This document shows, one piece after another, positions 10,450 to 20,939 of a stretch of DNA of 64,000 bases. The translations under genes were made by a program, and so were the position numbers. Within the stretch, counting starts at the first letter, position 1. The number at the start of each line of letters is the position of its first letter. A model generated the notes under the pieces. It saw only the letters and a program-made list of their open reading frames with translations. It ran no database searches and had not been told where the DNA came from. The stretch comes from Tubulanus polymorphus (Eukaryota > Nemertea > Palaeonemertea > Tubulaniformes > Tubulanidae). The DNA is taken from assembly GCF_964204645.1 (NCBI RefSeq), contig NC_134028.1, positions 19,010,153-19,074,152 on the forward strand. Reading direction: 5' to 3'.

Positions 10450-10634
10450 GTTCGGGGTCGTTCGAGGATTCTTCCCTCCGGCTTCTACAGTTCGGGACAA
10501 GGAGGAACGACACAGCTGCATCCTGCTGAATAGGAACGTGGGTGAGGTGAAGAGCTGAGAGGAACTCGTAGGTCGGTTCTCCCTGCATTCGATCAGAAGT
10601 TAACTCCGGTGCAAACGGGATTGAGCTACGACAT
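10450..10634 (+). repeat. Inverted ~185-bp module X, right copy
   Basis: Reverse complement of 2656-2839. It starts exactly after 'CTGCAG' (10444-10449) and ends at 'GCTACGACA'. With the left copy it brackets about 7.6 kb. See the finding on possible spliced leaders. Confidence 0.8.
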
Positions 10635-10945
10635 TAGCAAACCTATGCACAAAGACATCTAACAAAAAAATATCAGCACATCAATACTTGGCGATATGCC
10701 GACCGAGGAACAAGGAACTTATACTACAATGTATTCCCCTAACTATAAATCATACAAACGTATTAACCATATAAACCCTCAGAATTAATCCTACAAGAAC
10801 AATAATCTTAACCTTACACACAGAACAACATAATAATCAAACTATACCAAACTATTGTACATGTACGCATCAAACGTAGAAAGAAACAACTCAGTATACA
10901 AATGTCAAGCAGAGACGCCACGATATATGGAAACATAACAACGAT
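10635..10945. other. A-rich non-coding stretch
   Basis: AT-rich, A-biased sequence downstream (in element orientation) of the BEL/Pao coding region. It may be the 3' untranslated part of that element, but no match to the LTR at 14725-14910 was seen, so the 3' LTR seems lost. Confidence 0.4.
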
Positions 10946-11393
10946 TCACGTATCCATTACCAGCAACGTGATCAATTTATCGACCGGACGGATAAACTCG
11001 GTGTTCGCGGTTTTCCCCAAGACGGATCGAACGAAACCTTTCTTGTCTGGACAGGTCTCGACAACACGGCCCATGGCCCAACTATCGCAGCATGAGTTGT
11101 CGACCAGCAATACGACGTCACCGATCTGAAGATTTTGCTTAACGGATTGCCACTTGTGACGCAACTGTTAAGTGGACAAATACTCAAACACCCACCGAAA
11201 ATTGATCCGCTAAGAACTGAACGCTACGCCATCGCTTACGGGCATAATTATCGGTCTTCGCAAAATTACCAGGGGAACCGCATTTTCCTTTTTGCGCGAG
11301 AAGTAAATGGTTCGGAGTGAGCACTTCCATATCATGAATATCACTTGAACCTTTGGTGATAGGACGGTTGTTCAAAATGTTTCCACTTCGCAA
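10946..11393 (-). pseudogene. BEL/Pao Pol C-terminal domain (after integrase)
   Basis: Two frames (11393-11184 and 11164-10946) carry the region that follows integrase in BEL/Pao polyproteins: 'LTPNHLLL', then 'KWQSVKQNLQIGDVVLLVD' and 'WAMGRVVETCPDKKGFVR'. This DUF5641-like, SH3-like tail is typical of the family. A frame break separates the two pieces and another separates them from the integrase ORF. Confidence 0.85.
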
Positions 11394-12850
11394 AATAGAG
11401 TCGCCAGTAAATCATCATCTAATACTACTGGATTGTCTCTCAGCAAGCCATACAGGACCTGACGCACAGAACGGATAAGCCTCTCCCAGGCACCACTTAA
11501 GTGGGACTCACTGGGCGGATTGAATTCCCACTGGATGCTGCGCTGCTGAAGAGACTTAGATATTTTGTTGACGTCCAAGTTTTCCAATTCCCGACGCATC
11601 TCGGACTCAGCTCCGACTAAATTGGTTCCGTTGTCGGAACGCATAAATTTCACTGGCCCCTTTCGGGCTACGAATCTCCAGAACGAATTTATGCACGAAT
11701 CGGTGTCCAACGAGAATGCGAGCTCCAAGTGGACAGCATGCGACGCAAAACAAGTGAAAATCACACCATACCTTTTTAGAACCAATCGCGACCGTTTAAT
11801 TTCGAAAGGACCAAAGAAGTCCACTCTGGTATGGCTGAACGGTGGTTCATTTACAGCTAACCTCTCGGGAGGCAGATCAGCCATCTTCTGCTCATTCACT
11901 CGTCCGCGATAACGACGGAACAACGTACACTTAATAATGACCGACTTGATCAATGTCACAACTCCGAGTATCCAGTAGGTCTTCCGCACATGAGCTAAAA
12001 TTGAATCGCGACCGAGGTGTCCTACAGCTCTATACGCATCACGAACGATCAATCTGGACACATCCGAATCTTTCGGCAGAACTGACGGATGACGCTGTTC
12101 GTAGGGAATTGTCGCTCGTCCCAAGCGCCCACCAACTCGTATCATATCCTGATCCAAAAACGCATCGATTTGATACAATCTACTTCCCCGACTGACACGA
12201 CCAGAGGGAAGGACGGTTAGCTCGTCGGGGAAGTGCTGCTGCTGGACGATTCGAACGATCAAATCGGTTCCATTGCGAAAGTGTCTCCAGCTGAGGCAAC
12301 GATACTTATCAGGGTCGACAGGATTGCCCCGAACTTTATCACGCAGATAATGAACAACGGATATCAGCCAGCCGACTGCCCGACGCAGTTTAAACCAATC
12401 TCCGTAGTAGTCTATTAACTGACAGACCGGGTGAGGCACCTCACCCTCACGCGCATGCATGGTTCGGAACACGGGTTGGCTCTTTATTTCCGGATCATCC
12501 GACGCATCAAACGATTCATTAGGCCACTCGTCAGGAGCTCGATAAAGAAACTCCGGCCCCTGTAACCACCTTGCTAGCTTGGCGTGAGCCCAGTTGAGAC
12601 TCCGCCCACGAGACGCTTCGTCAGCCGGATTGTCCTCTGATCTTACGTGTCTCCATTTCTGTTCGTCGGGCCCTGCACGGATGGCGCTAACCTTATTCGC
12701 CACGAACGTGCGGAAACGAGTAGATTCGTTTTTCACATATCCTGTCTGTCCAATAGTAGATGTCAACTTGCGCAGGACTAACTTCACTGGAAAAACGAAA
12801 GGCGATATCAGACCCAGAGGATCATACACACTACTGACAATCGATAACAA
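11372..12850 (-). pseudogene. BEL/Pao Pol, RNase H remnant and integrase
   Basis: A 492-residue frame. It opens with the post-RT connection ('SSVYDPLGLISPFVFPVKL'), then a shortened RNase H end ('VRSEDNPADEASRG'). The integrase zinc region follows ('HLGRDSILAHVRKTYWI', then a degraded Cys pair), and the core: 'RVDFFGPF', 'MRSDNGTNLVG' and 'HLSGAWERLIR'. The second D and the E are separated by 49 residues, as expected for BEL rather than Gypsy. The annotated start is arbitrary because the upstream RT lies in other frames. Most of RNase H appears deleted between 'STIGQTGYV' and 'TRFRTFVANKV'. Confidence 0.9.
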
Positions 12851-12975
12851 GCCCCGTCGAGAAGGGGCACGATCCGGAATCGACGGTCGAAAAATGTGTC
12901 AGCACGTACGTCCCATATCATGCCTAAGACACTCTCGATTGACGACGGTTCGGGATCACCATTCAAACACATAGA

Positions 12976-13441
12976 TTACTCCCGACTTTCAGGCAAAACG
13001 GATTCCATCACGTCACGACTATTAGAAATCCAACCGCGCAAATTGAAACTGCCCTTTTTGCAGAGGCTGGTGGCACCATCCAGGAAAACCTTTGCCTCTG
13101 GCATAGAGTTAACCGATTTCAAGTAATCATCCATATAAAAATGCCTGAAAAATGATTCTGAAATCTCTGGTGCGAAATGTTCTTTGTTATCTATGGCAGC
13201 TTGTCGCAACGCTGTGTTTGCTTAACTTGGAGACAAATAAATGACGAGTCATACGATATGTACACGGAGCGCGGCTGGTATCGCTGTTTGGCCACCAGAG
13301 GAAGCGCAAGCAATCTCCATCCCTTTCCGGAACTGACACTATGAGGAACATCTTTTCGACATCGGCAGAGATAGCAATTTTATTTTCCCGGAATCGCTCG
13401 AGAACACCAACTAAGGTACTCGTCAAATACGGGCCCTGCAA
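12976..13441 (-). pseudogene. BEL/Pao Pol, reverse transcriptase fragments
   Basis: Two overlapping frames (13441-13187 and 13209-12976) carry a Pao-type RT. 'LVGVLERFRENKIAISADVE' and 'RFLWWPN' come from the palm; 'FFRHFYMDDYL' holds the catalytic YMDD motif. A frameshift near 13200 separates them, and 12851-12975 continues in further frames. The N-terminal RT and the whole protease, which should lie between gag and this point, are missing. The copy is dead. Confidence 0.88.
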
Positions 13442-13577
13442 CGGAACAGTATTTAAGGACGCGCCACAAAACGTAGTGGAACCATCAAGACAACGCGTAT
13501 TTTCCTGCGCGTAGTCATCCAGACGCGTTACAAAATCGACGAACGTTTCCTGATGATTCTTCGATTCTTTACGAAAC

Positions 13578-14216
13578 TTAACACGATAAGCTGCCGGTGG
13601 ATAAGATGGCCTCTTTCACGGAGCGATAACACTTCTGATCGGTATCAGATAATGCGAAATATGCCTGCTGCACAGGTCCTGTTAGATAGGGTTCTAACAC
13701 ACGTGTATACTCACTGCCCGCAAGGTTATAACGCTGAGCCAAATTCTCAAAGGTCTTAAAATAGAAATGAATATCATCACTGTTGTTGAGCTTCTGCAGC
13801 TCGATTAACCTCCGCAACTGAGTTACGTTGAATTTCGATTCGATTAATTGATGAACAGTTTTTAACAAAGCCTCGTTATCCTCGCGACGCGTCTCAGAAA
13901 AATGGGCCAGCAATCCCTTGAACATAGTTTCAACACTATTGCCATCAGTCTTCAACGAGTTACCCAGTCCGGGAGATGGCTCGGTAATAACTTTTAAGTC
14001 CGCGAGCGCACTGACTTTATCCTCTTTTGACGGGAGTAAGGCCACACCTAAATGATTGTGTTCGCACAAACACTTGAGATACTCCGCAGTATTACGTCGC
14101 AAAACGGACTTGGATTCTTCACTGGACATCATACGCGGATGTTCTGAAGATACTACTAAGTTTAACGAGACGGACGACAGGATCATACGCGGATGACTCC
14201 TCTGTTGGTCCGACAA
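13578..14216 (-). pseudogene. BEL/Pao Gag-like N-terminal ORF
   Basis: A 212-residue frame upstream of the RT pieces on the same strand. It contains 'LRRLIELQKLNNSDDIHFYF' and other helical segments consistent with a BEL/Pao Gag N-terminal region. No zinc knuckle is present, so it is truncated. The first ~30 residues are encoded by the edge of the 64-bp minisatellite, so the real start is uncertain. Gag identity is inferred from position and general character. Confidence 0.6.
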
Positions 14217-14607
14217 TACTACTAAACGACGAGACGGACGACAGGATCATACGCGGTTGACTCCTCAGGTGGTCCGACACTACTACTAAACGACGAGACG
14301 GACGACTGGATCATACGCGGACGACTCCGTGGGTGGTCCGACACTACTACTAAACGACGAGACGGACGACTGGATCATACGCGGATGACTCCGTGGGTGG
14401 TCAGACGATACTACTAAACGACGAGACGGACGACTGGATCATACGCGGATGACTCCTCAGGTGGTCCGACGCTACTACTAAACGACGAGACTGACGACTG
14501 GATCATGCGCGGATGACTCCGTGGGTGGTCCGACACTACTACTAAACGACGAGACTGACGACTGGATCATGCGCGGATGACTCCTCAGGTGGCCCGACAA
14601 TACTACT
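14144..14607. repeat. 64-bp minisatellite in the BEL/Pao leader
   Basis: The motif 'ACTAAACGACGAGAC' recurs at 14221, 14285, 14349, 14413, 14477 and 14541, giving an exact 64-base period; a diverged unit lies upstream from about 14144. Units differ at a few positions. Because 64 is not a multiple of three, expansion disrupts any reading frame. It lies between the primer-binding site and gag. Confidence 0.93.
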
Positions 14608-14704
14608 TCAAACTGGTGGCGCGCTCCGTCTGGTCACGTGTGCCAAACCACACCTCGAAAACGCACGAAAAAGTTAGATAAACCGTTTACCTGTAAGGTT
14701 TGCC

Positions 14705-14722
14705 CCACGCTTTGGGCGCCAT
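14705..14722 (-). promoter_or_regulatory. tRNA primer-binding site of the BEL/Pao element
   Basis: On the minus strand 'TGGCGCCCAAAGCGTGGGG' lies two bases after the LTR end. TGGCGCCC-type sites directly following the 5' LTR are typical of LTR retrotransposons and of BEL/Pao in particular. Confidence 0.75.
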
Positions 14723-14724
14723 TA

Positions 14725-14910
14725 TGTAGAGGGTCCTTCCAACTACATAAAATCAACAACGCGAGATCTTGATGAAAACTTACAGTCAACTTTATTTAAC
14801 GATTCTACCAGACGTTCTCATAAAGCGCGAGCGCCATTTACAACACAAAACTCCACTGACACTGCTGGTGGCGCCACCTTACCATATACCATTAGACTGG
14901 TTCCCCTACA
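14725..14910 (-). repeat. 5' LTR of the BEL/Pao element
   Basis: On the minus strand it starts TGTAGGGGAACC and ends CCCTCTACA, giving the short inverted ends TGTAG...CTACA expected of an LTR. A reversed poly(A) signal (TTTATT) lies near 14801. The primer-binding site follows. The length, about 186 bp, is short but plausible. No matching 3' LTR was found in the window. Confidence 0.72.
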
Positions 14911-15980
14911 GATGGTCTATTGGGATGACGCTGCGCTAGTAATTTACTGGCCCTGGTTCGAGTCTCGCTCTATCCGCTCTATTTTCTCAAACTGTTCTCC
15001 ACAGTTCCTTCAAATTTTCTAAGTCGCACACCTCTCTGCGTATGCACGGAGTAAATCAGCCAATTAGAGACGATATCTAGCAAAATAGTGTTCAGTAGTC
15101 GGTGACCGGATCTTTTAAATAACTACTGCCTATATAAAAATCATTGCTTAATGAATTATTCAACCAAGTTGAAGAACGTCAATTCAATTCAATGTAGAAG
15201 TAGAAGTAGGCTTATCTATAAGCCCTAAGGCTAGTCTAGTACCTAGCCATTGCTCCCCAAACAACGTCTAGGGCCAAAGTGAACATTAGGTTAATTTTCG
15301 TCCCTTGTTTTGAGGGACAAGGATTTGAGCACCTATTTCACCTCTTAAAACACCATCAACTTACCTCAAACTAACTGTTCTGTAATCAGATGGAAGTTAG
15401 GCCTAACTATTGTTTGAGCATAAATTTGTAATCGTAAGTAGCTTTTGACGATCGTAGTAACTCAAAACTTTTGACTAGTCGCCTCAGAAAATAGTTGAAA
15501 TGAAGCAATATAACAAATGTGGCGGCTTTTTTCGTGTTGCATCATGGGAGGGTAAATTACATATTCGGACTTTATCTTGGACTGACATTGATGCCAATGC
15601 AATTATTATTCTTGTTTAAAATTCTTAAAGTACAATTCGCCAAAATTAATGCGTTTTATCAACGAAAAATAATATTTAGAGTTATTTTAGAGAGTCTTAT
15701 TGAATTTTGACATTATATTTATTTAGTCCGTATTGGAAATCCCGATTGTGACAATCAATTCAATTTAAATAAAATCAATAAATTCTCTGGTTCCCGATTT
15801 AAATCATCAAAAATATTATTATAAAACATGTTTTCATAGTCAACAAGGTAACTAGTTCATTTATTTGATTGAGTACAAAGGTTTGATTTGACACTAATAT
15901 CAGTTGTTACATTGCAAAAAACTGGAGTTAACCTCTTTATGACAGTTTGGCGTCAGTCGTTGTAGGGAACCATAACAACG
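14911..15980. other. Non-coding stretch with dispersed repeat fragments
   Basis: AT-rich sequence. A part near 15085-15150 resembles the reverse complement of 625-690 in R1. 'CCCTAAGGCTAGTCT' occurs near 15225 and again at 15998 inside the hairpin. No gene is supported; the 63-residue frame near 15519 has no recognisable feature. Confidence 0.45.
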
Positions 15981-16022
15981 ACTGGTATTCAGACTAGCCC
16001 TAAGGCTAGTCTGAATACCAGT
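15981..16022. repeat. Perfect 19-bp hairpin
   Basis: A 19-base arm (ACTGGTATTCAGACTAGCC) is followed by CTAA and its exact reverse complement. No mismatch was seen. It may be the end of a small foldback element. Confidence 0.9.
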
Positions 16023-16361
16023 AATCTGTTATCTGTAGCAATACGTCGCAGTAGAGAGCGCAAGTAAGGTTAATTTTTGCTGAGCTGGGCGTCAATCTAC
16101 TCAGTTGTACCAGAGCAGGTGCTATTTTCCGGCAGTTTATTCCAATCAATCAAGTGTTGTTATGAGTGTTGTACTGTTCGGTGTTCGCAAAGGGAACAAT
16201 AAAGCACTTCGAGTTGTTGTAGCCTATGTATAACGATCGACGATGTCGGTTGTTGAGTAGTCTTTATAACGCGCTGGCTGACGAAGACTTCGTCTGCCTC
16301 GGGGTATTGGTTTTAAGAACTCTGATGAGGGTATGGCCGGTACCAGCCCCTCGACAACCCT

Positions 16362-16900
16362 CTACATAAAGCCATGACATGTTTTCAGACGACGTTCTTC
16401 TAAACTCGGAAGGTTATTTTCCATTAGCAATTTTGTAACCCAACCTGGTTGTCTTGATTTGTAGTCGATTGTAATGAATCGCGCTGCGCGGTACTCTATG
16501 CACTCCAAACAGGTTATATCTTGTCTGAGATAGGGGTCCCATATAATGGCCCCATACTCTAGTAATGGCCGAACAAGTGTGATGTATGCGAGATGTGTTG
16601 ATGCCATTTGAGGTCTTCCGAAAATTCAATGCCGAGATATTGTTGGCTGCTGACCTGTTTTAGAATTTCATTGTTTAGGCTGTAGAAGTATTGGGAATGA
16701 TTTGAGGTACTTATAATATAGCATTTCTTCACATTGAAATACATTCCCCACTCTCTAGCCCATGTTTGGAGTGATGCTAGGTCTTCTTGCATAATTATGT
16801 CATCGTTGAAGCTTTTAATTTCTCGGTAGAGGAGGCAGTCATCGTCGAACAGTCTGACCTGGGATTTGACAGTATAGTATAGTAGGGGCCGAGGCCTAGT
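16362..16900 (-). pseudogene. Non-LTR retrotransposon (LINE) RT, C-terminal fragment
   Basis: The minus strand encodes RT motif C as 'VRLFDDDCLLYR' near 16860-16820 (FADD-type box, here FDDD). The region after it follows in overlapping frames: 'LQTWAREWGMYFNVKKC', 'YLGIEFSEDLKWHQHI', 'LVRPLLEYGAIIWDPY' and 'RAARFITIDY'. These are hallmarks of Jockey/CR1-type RT C-termini. A frameshift near 16600 splits it. Everything upstream of motif C is missing, consistent with 5' truncation during target-primed reverse transcription. Bases 16190-16361 are the likely 3' tail. Confidence 0.88.
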
Positions 16901-17365
16901 GTGGACTCAAAACATCAAAAGAATCAAGTTCTGTAATGCGTTTCTTTTATAACTCAACGTTTATTTAACAATAACTACAAAATACAAATAAAAAATAGTA
17001 AATACATTTTCTACACATAACATGGAGTTCGCATTGCCGTGGGCAAAAACTATAAAGTTTCCCAAGTCTCCGTCCAAGTCTCCGTTCCCAAATCCCGAAA
17101 ATTACTGATCGTATTTCAAGCGTTACGACATGAACTTTGATGATCTAAGTGTCGCTGGTTTATTGTTTGCCACGTATAAATGTTATTGCATCCCGGATAT
17201 GAAATAATGATTTTTGATGACCTCCAGGGTATATATGTAAGTGCAAGGTTCGAATCCCAAATGAGTAACAGAAAAATACATTGATTTTTAGCTCCGCTGT
17301 GACTGAAGGTCAGCCGAGCTGATAGGTGAGGGGGATTATTCATCGTCGTCTCCGTCCGTCACTTT
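16901..17365. other. Non-coding stretch
   Basis: AT-rich sequence between the LINE fragment and the tandem repeat. No domain, RNA or clear repeat was seen. Confidence 0.4.
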
Positions 17366-17377
17366 TTGCTTCAATTC

Positions 17378-17735
17378 GCTACTAGTCCTAGTTTTAATCA
17401 GATCAATTCCAAATTTAGTATGAATGTTCTTTGGACAAAGGCCTATAAAGTTATAGAGCCTTTTTTTTTATTCGTCCCCAGGGGGCGCCCTGGGGGTGGA
17501 GATCCTATTTCTCCAAATTGCTACCAGTCCTACAGTTTTAATCTGATCAATTCCAAATTTGGTATAAATGTTTCATGGACCAAGGCCTATAAAGTTACAA
17601 AGCCATTTTTTGGATCTGTCCCCAAGGCGGCATCCCTGGGGGTGGAGTTTCTATTTCTTCATATGGCTACTAGTCCTACAGTTTTAATCAGATCAATTTC
17701 AAATTTAGTATGAATGTTTCATGGACCAAGTTTCA
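17378..17735. repeat. ~143-bp tandem repeat, 2.5 copies
   Basis: Units beginning 'CTACTAGTCCTA' start near 17379, 17520 and 17665. Each contains 'AAGGCCTATAAAGTTA' and a GC-rich 'CCCTGGGGGTGGAG' block; the third copy is cut short near 17735. Units differ at scattered positions, so the array is old. Confidence 0.85.
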
Positions 17736-18009
17736 TTTTTCGAACATACACTTATATGACCCATGCAAACGATAAAGCAAGATCAGTTTCAAAATATTTC
17801 ATGTGTGGGCCAAAATTTGGGCCTTATCATATATGATAATTTGGGCATCTATATGTAAAAATCCTTAAAAATTATCAAAACTTAAACACATTTCAAACTT
17901 ACAGATAAAACTTTATTGTTATCAAAAAAGGTTCTGGTATCATTCAAATAAAATTACAAACAGAATATGGCTGTTCAGTGTCCTACAGTAATGACCATTT
18001 TCAGGTCTG

Positions 18010-18475
18010 AGCATACTATATATATGGTACGAATTACATGTTACACAATCAATATTATCATTTATGCCATGCCAAAAAACAGTTCCTCTGCTTATTTAAG
18101 CATAGTATGCATTACATTTGATGCATTTGATATAAGGTAGGGTACCATTTTGGCAATTACAACACCACATACGTTTTAGGTCCCATGAGGGAAATGGTCA
18201 AACTTGGTCCTTCGAACTTCATCGGACACTAGTGCTGTGGCTACCTTGCATCTCTTTTGCTGAAACAGAATCTCTGCGTCTTCGTGTGATGGTCTGCCTA
18301 CACGACCAACCGGTTTTCCAGACTTACAGAGTCCCTGTGCAACCTCGGCCTGAAATCGCCTCAGAGGGAGATGTTTTTTTTTGGAATATCATTTTCGTTT
18401 TGCACTCTTCTGTACAGAAGCCAAGCATTCACTAATGCTGGTTTTACTGTGTGCCAAAATACACATAAATACCAT
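18010..18475 (-). pseudogene. piggyBac transposase C-terminal remnant with cysteine-rich domain
   Basis: Minus-strand frames encode 'CVFWHTVKPALVNAWLLYR', which aligns with the 'LFWHSVMIAVVNAWLLYR' segment of the piggyBac copy near 33.1 kb. Further on lies a cysteine-rich finger (CCNCQNGTLPYIKCIKC) of the kind that binds piggyBac ends. Stops and shifts interrupt it. It follows the N-terminal ORF directly, so the catalytic core has been deleted. Confidence 0.8.
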
Positions 18476-18501
18476 TGTCTGGACCTAATAGATGCTTTAT
18501 T

Positions 18502-18942
18502 TTAGACCTTACCATTTTTTATGCTGTATCGGTTTGTTTCATCGACAAGCAGATCTAACATGTCGTCATCGATGAAATTCCGAAAGTAGTCAACAGGCAA
18601 ATTGGTTTCAGGATCGATATCAGAGACAGTATCGCCTCGAATTGGTATATTTTGAGGTGGAATAAATGGAACCCATTTATAGTCCTGTTTTCTCGTTAGA
18701 TTGTCATTTGCAAAAAGGTCAGCCAACGGTATGTCATCGTCGCTATCAAATCCATCGTCATTATTATCATCTGAACGGTGGCCATCTGACGTATTTACAT
18801 CGCCGTCGCTATCCGGAACATCATCATCATCGGATTGTTCTAAACCTTCCAATTCACTCTGATTTCCATCATCCAACATATCAATGACATCCTCAACATT
18901 CAGCCTAGTGGGCCCACGGCTAGTTCGACTAGACATTGCCAT
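18502..18942 (-). pseudogene. piggyBac transposase N-terminal fragment
   Basis: A 146-residue ORF. The N-terminal half is very acidic (D/S-rich, residues about 20-75), typical of piggyBac-like transposases, then 'VDYFRNFIDDDMLDLLVDETNRY', the conserved entry to the transposase domain. It ends 'NGKV' at a stop where the catalytic domain should begin. The break sits at 'ATGGTAAGG', which resembles a splice donor, but the C-terminal third follows at once, so an internal deletion is the simpler reading. It may act as a non-autonomous copy. Confidence 0.82.
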
Positions 18943-19629
18943 TACATTCGGTAGTAGTTGGACGACAAAATACCTGAAAATAAAGATAAGGAAGCAATTT
19001 TTATTATTTGCAAAGAAATTAGGATGTATGTGGCATGGTCAAGAAGTTGAACACTGCCAGACTATGGCCGATGTTATGTTGGGGCATTCAATTACAAACC
19101 CTGACGAACTCCATTATGACAGTAGCCACTGGTAGCATCAAAGAGACAAAGTACAGTCCTTCCAGTGACAACCGAACTTCACTTATAGATGCCCAACCTA
19201 TCATATATGATGAGTGAATTTTGACCAGGCCCATTGGATTTTCAGAATAAATAATGCTACATTTATTAGCTCCACATATTGTAGTAACAACTGAATACTA
19301 TTATATTAGCATATCTTTTCAATTAAAGTTGATTTTTAAAAGAAATTACTTACCTTACCTCAAACGTATATCCAAATTTTCATGGGGGCTGCCATCTTGG
19401 TACTACTAGCGCCGATGAAAATTTTGAGCTATCTTCACAGAAATCTGTCAGAAGGCGTATGATACCTATCAGAAATGATTGTTTGAGCATTTGGGGTTGT
19501 ATTTCTAATTAGGTGGCATTTGGGGGGTCCTAAAGTGGGCTTATCATATATGATAGCCTGGGCGGCGTAGGGTTAAACCTAAGCAACAAAATTCACCAGT
19601 AGGAAACCAGCACGAAGAATATTGTATGC

Positions 19630-19895
19630 TTAACAACTTTCACTCAATGAAATCTACTATCACGTAACAACTTTCACTCAATGAAATCTACTATCACTTA
19701 ACTACTTGCACTCAATGAAATCTACTATCACGTAACAACTGTCACTCAATGAAATCTAACATCACGTAACAACTTTTACTCAATGAAATCTAATATCACG
19801 TTACAACTTTCACTCGATGAAATCTACTATCACTTAACAACTTTCACTCAATGAAATCTACTATCACGTAACAACTTTCACTCAATGAAATCTAC
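19630..19895. repeat. 34-bp minisatellite, left part
   Basis: About 7.8 units of a 34-base repeat built on 'CACTCAATGAAATCTACTAT' plus 'CACGTAACAACTTT'. It stops exactly where the Gypsy LTR begins (19896) and resumes at 26107, so the Gypsy element inserted into the array. Confidence 0.93.
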
Positions 19896-20086
19896 TGTTA
19901 CCGGGATAAAGATCGACTGACTGCAAGACTGAATTCTGTTTCTTAACTGACTTTGTTTTACTCACACACACTATATAATATAAGCTATACATTGCTACGT
20001 CACTACTCGTGCACTACCCCCTATCCCAACTACCAATCAACTTTAACTCATTATAATTACCCCCAATCAATCATCTTTATGATAAC
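19896..20086 (-). repeat. 3' LTR of the chromodomain Gypsy
   Basis: On the plus strand it begins TGTTACCGGG and ends ...TTTATGATA. It is preceded, in element orientation, by the purine tract GGCGGGGGGTGG at about 20087-20098. The LTR start on the minus strand reads TATCAT rather than the canonical TG. Confidence 0.9.
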
Positions 20087-20939
20087 CACCCCCCGCCAAC
20101 AAAAAAATAATTTGTCCCCACAAATTACCATACAATATTATAAGCATTCATATCAATCTACAAAACGATACACTAAAATGAACACAACATCATTAACCAA
20201 TACGAGGAAAAGAAAACAGATACATATAGATTATCATAAGTTCACCACTGTCCGCGTATCATGTTCGCGGAGGAAAAAACTACCACCAACGTTCGCAAAC
20301 ACGTCATCAATCGCGAGACCGTCAAATACACTGAACATCAACACCGTCCATCGCGTTCCACATGAATATCACTGAACGTTAGAATCATACACGAAAATGA
20401 ATACATATATTAAACACACAAAGTTAAAGATATTTGAATTAAACCATTTGCAGCAGGGTACCCAAGGCACTTATCCCCTAAATAAGAACAATAATTAATT
20501 AACCCCACCATTTGATGCCATCATACCTGGATTGAATCATAATGAACAGAAATAAGTTTAAGCTGACTCACTCCAAATCCTACTTGGAACCCTATAAACA
20601 TCTCACACCTGTAGATCAATTAAGATCCCGACTAGAAGAAACAACAGTCAGCAAAGATAAATAAAATTCCCGCACTAATGAACAGCCAGTTTCATATTTC
20701 AACCTCCCTGTTTTCATAACTGTGTATTACCGGTAACTAACACCTGGCCAGAACTCGCTTAATGACTGTTTTCTAATTAACGCAAATATAAGATTCCTAA
20801 CATTCCCCACACCTTTAACGCAGATAAATTAAAACTTTCACTAATTACCAGCCAAAGTTGCCCGCGCTAACGAACGCTTGTGTGTAATTAATCTCTGCGG
20901 TAAGCAACTGCCCAGTAAAGTTCAAAATACAGTTCATAA
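20087..20939 (-). other. 3' untranslated region and purine tract of the Gypsy element
   Basis: About 850 bases between the pol stop and the 3' LTR. They are AT-rich and carry no convincing ORF; the 140-residue plus-strand frame at 19953-20375 crosses the LTR and is an antisense shadow. The purine tract that primes plus-strand synthesis sits against the LTR. Confidence 0.7.

Larger units (their letters stand above)
17805..19576 (-). mobile_element. Internally deleted piggyBac-like element (family 1)
   Basis: The right end is a TTAA (19573-19576) next to a terminal sequence that reads CCCTACGCCGCCCAGG on the minus strand. A 14-bp palindrome, TATCATATATGATA, lies at about 17824, 19199 (imperfect) and 19541, always near element ends or boundaries. 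Inside are an N-terminal and a C-terminal piece of one transposase without the catalytic core. The left end was not fixed exactly. Confidence 0.65.

Noticed and set aside
2656-10634. Module X as terminal inverted repeats of one large DNA transposon
   Set aside because: The content is a Ty3/Gypsy retroelement, and no transposase or target duplication was seen outside the X copies. Kept only as an alternative in the findings.
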